A stretch of 64,000 nt of DNA from Alopecurus myosuroides. Its lineage: Eukaryota > Streptophyta > Magnoliopsida > Poales > Poaceae. Made by a program: the position numbers and the translations under genes. The notes under the pieces are model-generated. The model searched no databases. It saw only the letters and a program-made list of their open reading frames with translations, and had not been told where the DNA came from. The DNA lies in assembly GCA_028641055.1 (NCBI GenBank), contig CM054060.1, positions 205,182,445 through 205,246,444 of the forward strand. Reading direction: 5' to 3'. Every line of letters starts with the position of its first letter. Within the stretch, counting starts at the first letter, position 1. This document shows, piece by piece, positions 11,646 to 21,332 of this stretch.

Positions 11646-12270
11646 TTCAATATCTATGTAAACATCTTTTGAGATCATGAAATAAAGTTGTTGGATTTCT
11701 GGTATCCATGTTTTTTACAAGTTTATTATAGTAAAAGCATGTTTCCACCTTCTCTATTTCCCAATGATCTTACAAAATACTCAATGTTAACCCGAATTGT
11801 GCCTGCATACTCGGCGTTAAGAAACTGAATGTTTTTTCAGCCTGTTAACGGCTAAAGGAAACTTGAATTGCCTGCGTGCCCAAGTTTCGGTCAAAAAATT
11901 CCTTGTTTCTCTAAACATTATCTGATTGCGTATGTGTTGGGTTACTGGAGCTAGTTAGTAAAAATGCCTTTAGCATGATCCATGTTTCCGAGTTTAAACT
12001 GATTGGTTACACCCAGTTACTCGGCATGATGATTCATATTGCTATTTGAGCCATTTCAAACACTAAGGACAGTTAAAACATATATGCCAGAGAACTTAGA
12101 AGATAAAGGAATAGTAACATCCGAAAAACCTTGCAAATTTTTTCATAATTAAGACTGCAAAAGGCGGAATTTTTCACTAATACAAATAGAAGCATTACAT
12201 TTTGGATTACATTGAAATAACAGTAATGCTCCTATTGTTTACTTTTACTATCCAGGTCCAAGGTAGCCCT
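11646..12270. other. Element B spacer between convergent pol and antisense gene
   Basis: No coding frame. Homologous to 3079-3691 of A. AATAAAG at about 11681 is a candidate poly(A) signal for a plus-strand transcript. The antisense gene ends at 12271 on the other strand, so transcripts from the two units would converge or overlap here. Confidence 0.6.
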
Positions 12271-15215
12271 TCAAGCATCTGATTCCTCCTCGCTGCTGTC
12301 GTCCTCGGGGATTGGAGGGATCTCCTCTTCTGGATAATTGACGGAAATATTTACCATGGAGGCGATCTGGGTGGCGTGGCCTTTGATTTCATCAAAGATG
12401 GTATTTCGCTGAGTATCCGTGTATCCTTGAGGGACACCGGACGCCACGCGCCAAGATTTAGCACCAGGGTAGTGCATGCGCATAAGGCCGAGTGCCATGC
12501 ACGCACCACCCCGTGCAGCGGAACGCAGGATGGAATCCCTGGATTCCGCCACCTCCATGATGGCTCCCGGAAGTTTTTCAACCTCCGAGAACTCCCCAGT
12601 CCTTGCGGGAAGGAACTTGTTCACCAGCTGCATTCCAGCAGCACGGATCGAAGTCCACATCTTCCCAAAGGCCTGGATCCCTTCAAGCCGGGTACCATCT
12701 GGGGTATCTCCTGTTTTTTCCGACAAAACAACCAAAAGTGTTAGGTGAAAAACAGAGAAGAAAAACAAGATATGGAAAAATAAAGAAGGTAACAGAAAAT
12801 TACCGATAAGCTTGTCGATCTCGGAGATTTCCTCCAGGCGAAGATTCAGATCATTTTCTAAATCCTGAATGGTGGATTTATCCTTCTCCGCTTGCTCGCA
12901 AGCCTTGGAGTTGGCAACTCCAAGGGCCAAGTTGCTGGCCTCCAGATCCTTTTGAGCCTTCACAAGATGCTTGTGAAGCTCCAAATTCTCCTTTCGGAGA
13001 TTCTCGGCATTGCCGGCATCTTCAGCTATCTGCTTGGCCTTGGCCAAAGCAGCTGGAAAGCAAAGAAAATTCCGAGTTTAGAAAATTTCCGGAATAAATA
13101 CTTAGACAAAAAATTGAATCGCAAACTTTAGAGAAAAAATGTTTACCTATTGTTTCCGACAAAGCGAGCTGAGACGATGCCAGTTCCGTCTCTCTCTCCT
13201 CAAGAATAGAAAGAAGATTTCTAACCTCTTTATTCTTGATGGAGAGTTTGTTGAAAACTTCCATGTTAATGGCTTCGGCGGTTTGCTGGAACATAGCAAG
13301 GAAAAGAATGGTTACAAAAAGCATCAAAGCAAAAAAGGCATGCAGTTTTGTTTAATGCTTGGGGGCTAGAGTTACATACCTGACTCATTCGTTGCAAACC
13401 CGCCAAGTTTTCTTTGAACTCTTTTGCGTATTCCGCAAAAAGGGTTCCGGCCGCGCTTAGGCCGTCATTGATAATCTTGAAGTCCTTGTCAAAGGTGGGA
13501 ATTTCTTCGTCGAAAGTTCGAGGAAATTTTCCCACCTCTGGAGCCGCCCTTTCCCTCGTGTCCGTGTCCGACACAACAGGCTGGCTGGGCTCCAACGGCT
13601 TGGTCGTGGGGGCTGTAGCGTGCTCTTCCGCCATCGTGGACGGTGTGTCCGGGGCGACGGTGGGAGAAGGTTGACCGCCTCGGCTGGAAACAACTTTGTG
13701 TTTCTTGAGCTTCTTCGGCTTTAGGTTGGAGGGAGGCAGGCTAAAAACAAAAAACCCGGAAAAGTTAAAACACGGAAGATGGATGAAAAGTTCCCATGAA
13801 AGAAAAAGAACCCAGAAGAAAGAACCTGGAAGTGGCGACGGGGATTCCGTCAAGGTCGATAACTTCCTCAGAGGAAGAAATCTTCTTGCGCTTGCGTCCA
13901 CCTATAGCAGCGGTGCGCAGCGCGTCCAGCTCAGCCTCGGAGGCCAACTCCGAGTCTGGAAGATCCGCGAACTGTTGGAAAAACAAATCGGAATCAGAAG
14001 CTAGAAAATCCGAGAAAGAATGCTGAAACTATACCCAAATGACTGAAAAGTTACCTTGGGGACTGGATTGTCGGCTGTATACATTGGCCGACTCGCTTCG
14101 TATTGGTCGCGTGATGCGACCAACTGGTTGATGCGCCGTCGAAGCTCCTTTGCGGGCCAATCTTTGTTGGTTGTCCGCATTGGATCCTTGGCTCCCGTGT
14201 ATTCGCACAGGAGGCGACCACCGTGGTTGGCCAATGGCTGAATCCGTCTATTCAACCAGCAAAAGACCGTGTCCATACCGGTCAAAGGTGGAGTGGAGGA
14301 GGTGAGCTTAGCGATGCGCCGCTTGATCCTTAGTAGATCAGGCGGCAGAACCTGGACGGCTTCCGTTCCCCAGTTGTCTTGGGGAACTGCGGCAGAGTTC
14401 GAGAAAGGAGGAACCCCGATGGCTTCCTTAGGGAAAGGCACATCGGGATGGTAAAAGAAGGAACCCGTCCAAAATTTGACGGATTCCGACGTTTTGATCT
14501 TGGAGAACCAATCTTCTCGAAATCTCCGAAGAGTGAAAGAGATGGTTCCGCAAGTCGGGAGTGCGCCCTCCGAAGAGTTCCGCTTAACCCCGAAGCAATA
14601 CGTCCAAAAGTCTAACCTAGCTTCTAGCCCTAAGTAGCCCTCGAACAAAGCCTGAAAGCCGGCCATGTAGAGGATGGAATTGGGTGGCAGGTTGTGGGGC
14701 TGGATGTTGTAATGGGAAAGAACTTGGAGGAAGAAGGCGGAAGGTGGAAGGCCCATACCTCGAAGAAGATGGGAGGAGAGGAGAACCCTTTCGCCGTCTT
14801 TCGGCGTTGGTTCATTCTCGTCCTCAGGAAGACGCCACTTCCCCTTAAGGACCAAGCCCTCTTTCTCCATGTTTGGAAGAAGAGCCGGGGGAATGCTGCA
14901 GGCAATCCAGTTGCCTGCAGCTTCCGTCTCTTCATCCGCTCCGGTGGCGGCGGTGGTGGCAGCTTTCGCGGCGGCGAGCTCGTCACCGACGAGCTGGATC
15001 TTCTCCTCCGCCGTTTTAGGAGCAAACGGCGGGGAAGCGGCAGAGCTCGCGCCCGCAACGTCCGCGGCGGCGGAAAGGTTTTCTCCGCCCGCCGCGGAGG
15101 CCGCGGTTTTCTCCGGCTCGTCGCCGGCGTGCTTGGGTGACCCAAGTTGTGGATCTAGGTCGCCGATGAGGTCGTCGATGGAGGCGCGAGTAGGCGAGGA
15201 CGGTGAGGTTGCCAT
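12271..15215 (-). CDS. Element B antisense gene: six exons, 831-residue protein with PF04195-like domain and coiled coil
   Basis: Exons on the minus strand: 15215-14055, 13971-13826, 13740-13380, 13285-13147, 13052-12804 and 12710-12271. All five introns are GT-AG and 82-99 bases long. Exons sum to 2,496 bases, exactly 832 codons, with the frame open across every junction. The N-terminal 120 residues are Ala/Glu-rich. Residues about 125-330 match the family annotated as putative gypsy type transposon (PF04195): LPPNSILYMAGFQALFEGYL, FREDWFSKIKTSESVKFWTG. Exon 3 is Pro/Thr-rich. Exons 4-5 are heptad-like (NMEVFNKLSIKNKEVRNLL, LRKENLELHKHLVKAQKDLE). Exon 6 ends in an acidic tail. A TATA box lies 136 bases upstream. 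Extra antisense ORFs next to the 3' LTR are known in Tat elements such as maize Grande. The function is unknown. The exon-intron model is my inference from frame and splice sites. Confidence 0.82.
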
Positions 15216-15350
15216 TTCCTGGCAGCGCGATTCGTTTCCGGTGTGCTTGGAGGCAAGGTGCGCTCGGGGCAGTGCTTTGCTTGAGAGCTCGTGCGCGTCA
15301 ATGGCAAGTGCGGTGAGGGTGCGGAAGGTTTTCGTTGAGGACGAGGATGG

Positions 15351-15360
15351 CTATTTATAG
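15351..15360 (-). promoter_or_regulatory. TATA box of element B antisense gene
   Basis: CTATAAATAG on the minus strand, 136-145 bases before the ATG at 15215. Equivalent motifs precede the antisense gene in A (16898-16906), C (TTAAATA, 27740-27746) and D (TATAAATAG, 63142-63150). This supports a real second promoter that is independent of the LTR. Confidence 0.72.
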
Positions 15361-15740
15361 CTAAAAATCCGTCAAGATACGTGCCAACGGCTATTTTGAC
15401 CGTTGGATGTTTGCCGCGTGTCACTCGCCGGAAAATCCGGGAAATGAAACGACAGGGTAATGATGGTTATCTCTTCGTTTCCCGCGAGAATCTGTCAGAG
15501 ATATGTTTCTGGGTTTTCCGAGTAAAACCCAAACGTCACTTACGTCAGCATGGTTAAGTGCGCTGACGTAAGAAGTTTCTTCTCCGCGAAGGATCGTGAG
15601 AGAAAAGCCGGATTTTCAGGATTTCGAGTTTCATGTTACCATCTTTTTCAAAAGAAGAATAAGAAGAATCAAGACTGCTGAATCAATATTTCTCGGACAA
15701 AGTATATTTGGCGAAAGACGGAGAATCAGAGTTTCGATCC
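15361..15740. other. Upstream region of element B antisense gene / 3' untranslated region of gag-pol
   Basis: There is no coding frame. Short repeats occur (CGTCACTTACGTCAGC near 15532, TGACGTAAG near 15565). The TGACGT cores are typical bZIP binding motifs and lie upstream of the antisense TATA box on its strand. That they regulate the gene is only a suggestion. Confidence 0.4.
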
Positions 15741-15754
15741 TTCTTGGGGGCTAC
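15741..15754 (+). other. Element B polypurine tract
   Basis: TTCTTGGGGGCTAC immediately before the 3' LTR start TGTCGG. Element A has CTTGGGGGATCA at the same place (17270-17281). It primes plus-strand DNA synthesis. The run of purines is short, as is usual for this group. Confidence 0.75.
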
Positions 15755-16306
15755 TGTCGGATATATACCAAATAGGGGTATAGAAGATGGTAGACAAAGT
15801 GCCGGATTACCAGGGTGGCCTAAGTGGTAGTGGGCTTAGGTCCATTAGGCGGCCCAGTAATCCGACGCACAGAAGCCGGATTCTAGAAGAACCCGGATCA
15901 CGGCCCATGTGATCTGGCTTGGAGGAGAAGAAGGATTCCTTGCTTTCCAAGTTACAAGTTACCGTAGTCTTCTAGGTTTCCTATTCTGTAAGCCCTAATC
16001 CGGCTATTATATAAAGCCGGACGGGAGATAGATAGAGAGAACGAATAACAGAGAAGCTCTACGCCAACTCGCCGAGAAGCTCATCCTCGTCGAGTAGCTT
16101 AGATCTAAACCCTCACATTGTATCCCTGTTTACGGGCTTTAGTCCCGATTAGTGAGAAGTGCAGGAGTAGGCACGTCGTACTGTCGCGACGTACCGAACC
16201 TGGGTAAATCCTGTGTTCTGTGTTTACTACGCGATCCCGTTACCCCACGTCTCTACCGTAGTCTCATGGCACCCCCGTCTATGAAAACTACTACGATGTC
16301 TCGACA
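15755..16306 (+). repeat. Element B 3' LTR
   Basis: 552 bp, TGTCGG to CTCGACA, a near-perfect copy of 6440-6991. The long open frame crossing its right end into A sequence (16152-16760) is a by-product of the LTR-encoded gag start and is not a gene. Confidence 0.95.
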
Positions 16307-16311
16307 CTCCT
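16307..16311. repeat. Target site duplication of element B, right copy (CTCCT)
   Basis: Identical to 6435-6439. Joining the two flanks restores the exon 1 frame of A's antisense gene across the site. Confidence 0.95.
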
Positions 16312-16751
16312 CGATCCGCCACTTATTTTTAAGGATAAAGCCATCCTTCTCCAAACTCCAGAGAAGGGTCGATGTGATCGAGAAGAGTATCCAGTTGTCG
16401 GCTTCTGGCCCTCGTCCCCCTTCTTCCTCAGCTCTGGCAGCCACCTCGCCCGCTGTATCTTCTCTGGCGTGGGGATTGTTTCCATCACCCATCGACTCCG
16501 CCATTGGGGGCTGCAGAGGAATAGATGGAGGGGGCATAGAAGAGCCCGCGGGGGTGCTAGGGTTGCCCACCGCCGATGAGCTTGCCGCGTGTTCTCCGGT
16601 GGCCGTGGAGGCCCCGGGGACTGCGGTGGAAGAGCTCGCCACCGTTGATGGAGATCTTGTTGCGGTGGGAGTAGGTGTGGCAGTAGGATTTGCAGCTGAT
16701 GCGGCCGTGTGCACAGTCTCTTTCTCCGGCCATCTTGGTGCAGAAGGTCAC
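16307..16751 (-). pseudogene. Element A antisense gene, 5' end of exon 1 (separated by element B)
   Basis: The minus-strand frame from about 16714 to 16307 has an Ala/Thr/Pro-rich start, then NWILFSITSTLLWSLEKDG and LKNKWRIEE. This matches NWIACSIPPALLPNMEKEG and LKGKWRLPED in B, and the next residues are found at 6439 downward. The probable ATG (ATGGCCGGAG, 16751) is one frame away from the rest, so a small indel near 16735 has broken the start. Confidence 0.75.
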
Positions 16752-16897
16752 CGGACGTGAGCCGGATCCGCCGATGATGTATGTTCTCCGGGGAAGTTCT
16801 TGCCCTCGTGCTTTTCTCTCTCAGAGTGAAGCTCTTGGGGAATTGTCTCGAATGAATCACGGTGGGGAAGGAAAATGGAACAAAAGAGGCGATGAGG

Positions 16898-16906
16898 TAT
16901 TTATAG
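16898..16906 (-). promoter_or_regulatory. TATA box of element A antisense gene
   Basis: CTATAAATA on the minus strand, about 150 bases upstream of the start region of the antisense gene. It corresponds in position to 15351-15360 in B. Confidence 0.6.
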
Positions 16907-17269
16907 CCAATTAGGCTGAGATTGACCCAACGGCTAGTTTAGCCGTTTGATGCATGCCGCGTGTCTCGCTGTAAATCTAGGATACGGATAGCTGGCGTAA
17001 TGATGATAAACCTCCTTGTTTTCTCGCGCCAAATCTGGCAGGGATTCATTTTCAGATTTTGACTGAAACCATGCGGTCGTGACATAAGCATGATTTCTTT
17101 GCTTATGTCACAGGTTCCTTCTGAACGAAGATTCATGAAAGAAATGCCGGATTCCGGAAAGCCGGGTCTAGCATAAGAATTGTTTTGAGAAGAAGATTCA
17201 AGACTGAAAGCCGGTTTTTTCTGAAGAGTTAACTCTAGGAAAAGACGAAGAATGAAGGTCTTGACTTTC
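16907..17269. other. Element A region between antisense promoter and 3' LTR
   Basis: Non-coding. Parallels 15361-15740 in B, including the GACGGCTA-like and CGTGTCTCGC blocks (about 16930-16970). No gene seen. Confidence 0.5.
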
Positions 17270-17281
17270 CTTGGGGGATCA

Positions 17282-17795
17282 TGTCTGATATATGCCAAAT
17301 GTGGGTATATCCAGCATTGGTCAAAGTCCGAATTACCAGTGGCCCACATGTAATGGAGCAAGATCCATTGGGCGGCCCAGTAAGCCGACACACAGCAAGG
17401 CGGATACGAGAATAATCCGGATCACGACCCAATACGTGATCCGGCTTGAAGAAGAAGTCGGATATCTTACTTTCCAAGAATATGAATACTTTCCGTATAC
17501 TTGAAGGTTTCCTTCCTGTAAGCCCTAGCCCGGCTATCTATATAAAGCCAGACGAGAGCAAACGTAAAGGCAGAACTCTACAAGTTAGAAGTTAGAAGCC
17601 TGATAACCGAGAGCACATCCTCGCCAATATAACGAAACCCTACTTACGTTGTAGTTTTTATACTTTCGGCTTTAGCCCTGATTTAGTGAGATTGCAGGAG
17701 TAGGAACGTCTTCTTAGTTGCGACGTACCGAACCTCGGTAAATTATGTCTTCACCTCCGACTCTCCCATGTTTCCTCCCACGACTCTACCAACAG
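17282..17795 (+). repeat. Element A 3' LTR, main part
   Basis: Starts TGTCTGATATATGCC after a polypurine tract. It aligns through its length with the LTR of B (GGCGGCCCAGTAA, CTGTAAGCCCTA, ATATAAAGCC, GCAGGAGTAGG, CGACGTACCGAACCT). The match breaks at 17795 (CTCTACCAACAG), where a solo LTR begins. The missing end (45 bases) is found after that insertion at 21283-21327. Confidence 0.88.
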
Positions 17796-20700
17796 TGTGA
17801 CACCCCTGGATTGGGTACTATGGGGATTTCAGCGTTCCCGCCAGAATCCACATAATATCTGATCCTGGGTTGTCATTTCTGATACCATTACAACAGTTCA
17901 CGAATAATCTGCAACAACAACAGAAGATATATACAACACGACTCCAACGAGTCAAGAATACAACTAATACAATTCAAAGATCCAAAGAACAGCGGAAAAC
18001 AAAATAGTATCCGACTACGGATAAGATACAGATTGGACTAAGAGTCCTGAAGATAATCGATGGCGTCCAATCCCTGCCCAGGCCAAGCCGGAGGGATTCC
18101 CAAGCTAACGTCGTTCAACTTCAAACCTTTCGATTGCATTGTGAATACAGCCCCGAATCATGGGGTCAGTACTTTGAATGTACGAACAAGCGGCAAGCAA
18201 TACTCACAAGATACCAATGCAACCAGTCATCACAAGATACAAATACTTTGGGTACAAAAGAAGAGGTTATTGTAATGAAGCGGTAGCGGGCGGCACTAAG
18301 CAGTCCATGGAGACACGCTACAACTCTCGTCTATTAGAAAGGGATGAGAAAGCGCGACAAAACCAACTACAACAACTCACCAAAGCAAACCCATCCAGGA
18401 TTTACCCCCCATCAACCAATGTCAGGAGGTAACCCGAGGAAAAACGCACACATGTTGAAATAGTAACCTCGTTATCGCACAGGTTAACAAATATCATTAG
18501 GTGTAAGTTATCTGACTCTTGTAAGCCAACACTTTCTCCAATCGTCACATAAGCGCGGACGATACGCCTTCTGGAAAATATTTAACCCTGTAGGGATGCA
18601 CTACCGTAGCCACACGCACCGAGACTTTCGCGAGACTGTCGGCACAACACTTCACCTCACCACAAACAAGTCCAGGGAGCCACCTAGCTAGGTTGATCCG
18701 CGTCGAGAGTCCGGCCGATGCTTCGAAGCGGACTCAGCCGTTTGCGTCTACGCGCGAAGCGGATCAAACCTGTCCGTAACTGTCCGATTCACGTCATACC
18801 GCGGAAACCTATATAATTGGACGCACATCGGTAACATACCATCATCATCCTCGACGTCGTTGCCGTCATACCTGCAGAACTGGTGATGTGCGTACCCAAA
18901 TGGAAAACCCGAACTAAGTTGTGGCATCCTGGACAATAGTGCAGCGGGGCTAATAGGTTGCAAGGAGTCCCATTCCTCCCACGATGTGGTTAGTGCGCTC
19001 ATTCTTGGATCAGCGGACAAGAACCTTTTACTAAGGCGACACCAGAGGGACCAAAAGTCTCGACGGGCCTCCCGCCGGTGTCTTAACTCGAATTAAAAAT
19101 TTATTATTACCCCAAGCGTTAATATCATTTTAAAATAAGTTGAACCAACCTATCATACTAGTTAGGTGATAAAGAACCAAACTCGCCAAGAACCTAAGCA
19201 TGCGCTACAACTCGCAAGGCAAACAAGAAAACAAACATGTCATAGGAGGTGGGGGATGAGGCTATATCATGGCTGCAAGGTAAACATATTATAGGATCGA
19301 GACACAAGCATCGAATCATAAGGCTAGAATAAAGACAATGGAAAGCATCCATAACAAGTGAGGAACGACTGCCAGAGGTAGAAACTGAGTAAAGTTTGCC
19401 TGAAACCTAGCTTGTAGAGGTAGCAGAACTCGTCGTTGCTCACATCGTCTCAACGTCCTATCCGAGAAGAAGCAAGTGCTAGAATAAACATCTGATGCAA
19501 CAATTACTACTACGGCAAGGATCCAACATGGTCTTAATTTTATATGCATGACATGCGAGATGCAACTTAATCAATTTAAGTGGAATAGGAATCCCAACAA
19601 TTAATTAGGCGGTTCAAATTAGTTTAGCTACCCATCAAGATTAAATGTTGAGTTAATATGGCGAGACAAGATATAGATGAGTTCACAATTTAAATGGAAC
19701 CGGGACAACAAATGGAAACATCCCGACACCTTCCATATTTAGTTATTAGGTGACAGCTAATTAACCATAACCCACAATGTGCAAAGCAGCATGATGAATG
19801 ATTTAATATGAAAAGATAGATGACACTTTATAGAAATAGGGCATATAGGTTATAGGGCGGGGTTTGGGTTCGCACGTTGGAAAGAGAGTCTTCGGATAAC
19901 ACTAGTGTCTTCGGTGTAGAGGAAGTAGTTGTTCACGTGATGTAGAAGGAGTAGTCGACGTAGTGGAAGTAGTGGTTCATATTCCGTAGTCGAAGTAGTC
20001 ATGGTGGAACCGCAACGTTTCCGTCTTGGGGGTCGGTGGCGAACTTGGCGGGTTCCTATCTTCCGAGGGGCCGAAGTCAATGCATGAATCTTGGCAACGA
20101 GGTGCGGGGGGAACGTAGCGGTAGTTGGCGGCTCCAATCGAAGGTGAACTTGTCGTTCCGATGACGGAGTCCCATGAACGCGCACGAAGGCGGCCAACAC
20201 AAAATGGACACGGCTCGGGTAGATCTCGTCGATGGTTGTGGTCAGGATCGGTCTTCGGACTTGCCAAATTCGTGGCGCGGTAGACATTCATGTTGCGGTT
20301 CTTGTCGGGAAGGTCATGGCGATGCACGGGTCGTGGAGGATCTTGGCAGCGTCACGATGACGAAGAGCTGGTCACGACCGACGTTCACGGCTGAAGGTGA
20401 CAACGGGAACGGTCCTAGAGGTTGGGAAGGCACGCCTCGTTGCGGGGCCATGAGATTCGCGACATGAACGGCAGGAGGCGGCGCCCTGTGGCCGAAAATC
20501 GACCGGCCAGAGAAGGCCTCAACGACGACGAGCTCGGCTCGGGCGTGAGGAAGGTCGAAGCCCACGTACTTGGCAAAAATCACGTCGGCCGATGCGGGGT
20601 CAGGCTTGAGGTGGCGGAGCCATGGCCGTCACGGGTTGGAGCTCGCACGGACAGGGAATAGAGATGGCATCCATGGCGGCACCGGTAATGGAGCGGGAGG

Positions 20701-21277
20701 TAGATGGAGCTGTGGGCTAAGAGGAGGGCGAGGGGATTGGCGGGGTCGGGTCTCCAGCGAGTACCAAAGTCGGTGGCGTTCGATGCAGAGGAGGACAGCG
20801 GGCAGGGGATCGAGCGCCGCCATGCTCGGGAGCGAGCAGAGGGAGCGAAGGAGAAGGGGATTTCTCTCGTGTGGTGTGCGTGTGTCGCATGGGTGTTTGG
20901 TTAGTGCGAGGACCCGATCGCGAAAAGAAAAAAAGGGGCAGGGGTGGCGGCTGCAAAAATGACTAGGGGAGTAGGAAATGCCAGGAGGGCATCTAGGGTT
21001 TGAGGGGGGCTGGTTCGGCTGGGCCATGGGCCGGAAATGGCCTGGCTGTAGCCTGATCTCTCTCTTCTCTCAATTTTTTTTTAACTTTCAGAAACTGTTT
21101 TTGCACTATTAAAAGTACATTTATGCATCAAATAAATCCCATGAATTTTTAGAAAAGATGATTTGATGAATTTAAAATAGTTAGTAATTTTTAAATGCAT
21201 GATGATACATGATATGAGATGCAAAAGAAAAGCAAGCAACACAAATTTTTATTGGGGAAAAATCCCCGACCGTTACA
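17796..21277 (-). mobile_element. Solo LTR (3,482 bp) of a long-LTR retrotransposon inserted in element A's LTR
   Basis: On the minus strand it begins TGTAACGGTCGGGGA and ends CCAGGGGTGTCACA. Flanks are AACAG (17791-17795) and AGCAG (21278-21282), a 5-bp duplication with one change. Joining the flanks restores A's LTR. No gag, pol or second LTR is present, so it is a solo LTR or an equivalent deletion product. Its minus strand reads like a gene start: a GC-rich leader near 20,600-21,030 with AACCCTAG. Its end, near 17,800-18,000, is T-rich in the way common for grass LTR 3' ends. The apparent open frames at 19,850-21,030 are GC-rich and overlap in several frames, so I do not call genes. Confidence 0.78.
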
Positions 21278-21282
21278 AGCAG
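21278..21282. repeat. Right copy of solo-LTR target duplication (AGCAG; left copy AACAG at 17791-17795)
   Basis: Four of five bases match. Position and reconstruction of A's LTR support it despite the mismatch. Confidence 0.6.
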
Positions 21283-21327
21283 GCTTATGACACCCCTTGC
21301 CATGAACCTAACTAAGAACACTCGACA
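21283..21327 (+). repeat. Element A 3' LTR, displaced terminal 45 bases
   Basis: GCTTATGACACCCCTTGCC...CACTCGACA aligns with the end of B's LTR (GTCTCATGGCACCCCCGTC...TCTCGACA). The ATG at 21302 gives MNLTKNTR and then CA. It is in frame with the codons that would follow from the LTR end into the primer site, as in B and C. Confidence 0.78.
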
Positions 21328-21332
21328 AATAT

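Larger units (their letters stand above)
6440..16306 (+). mobile_element. Element B: complete, young, internally deleted Tat-lineage Ty3/gypsy retrotransposon (9,867 bp)
   Basis: Bounded by two 552-bp LTRs (6440-6991 and 15755-16306) that differ at about three positions, and by a perfect CTCCT target duplication. Contents: PBS at 6994-7011, gag, protease, RT, then a deletion removing RNase H and integrase, a spacer, a six-exon antisense gene (12271-15215, minus strand) and a polypurine tract at 15741-15754. The integrase is missing and pol has in-frame stops, so B must have moved with proteins supplied by another copy. At the commonly used rate of 1.3e-8 per site per year the LTR difference suggests insertion about 0.2 million years ago (eye count, rough). 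It sits inside exon 1 of the antisense gene of its relative A. Confidence 0.95.
1..21327 (+). mobile_element. Element A: Tat-lineage Ty3/gypsy retrotransposon, 5'-truncated by window edge, nested host
   Basis: Order on the plus strand is RT, RNase H and integrase (1-3078), spacer, antisense gene (3692-6439 continuing at 16307-16751), polypurine tract (about 17270-17281) and 3' LTR (17282-17795 continuing at 21283-21327). Two later insertions interrupt it: element B (6440-16306) and a solo LTR (17796-21277). The 5' LTR, gag and protease lie outside the window. The pol order RT-RNaseH-IN is the Ty3/gypsy order. The antisense gene upstream of the 3' LTR and the close resemblance to B place it in the Tat group. 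The many stops and frameshifts show an old copy. After the LTR the sequence reads AATAT, a possible target duplication whose partner is outside the window. Confidence 0.88.

Noticed and set aside
14630..15360. Frames of 148-171 codons around exon 1 of the antisense gene
   Set aside because: Alternative frames of a GC-rich exon. Only the frame starting at 15215 continues through the splice junctions and matches A and C.
16152..16760. Open frame of 202 codons on plus across B's 3' LTR end
   Set aside because: It is the LTR-encoded gag start read out into antisense-gene sequence of A by chance. It has no homologue as a unit.
19850..21030. Several overlapping frames in a GC-rich block
   Set aside because: They overlap in five frames without known motifs and lie inside an LTR. 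They are best explained as a GC-rich leader.
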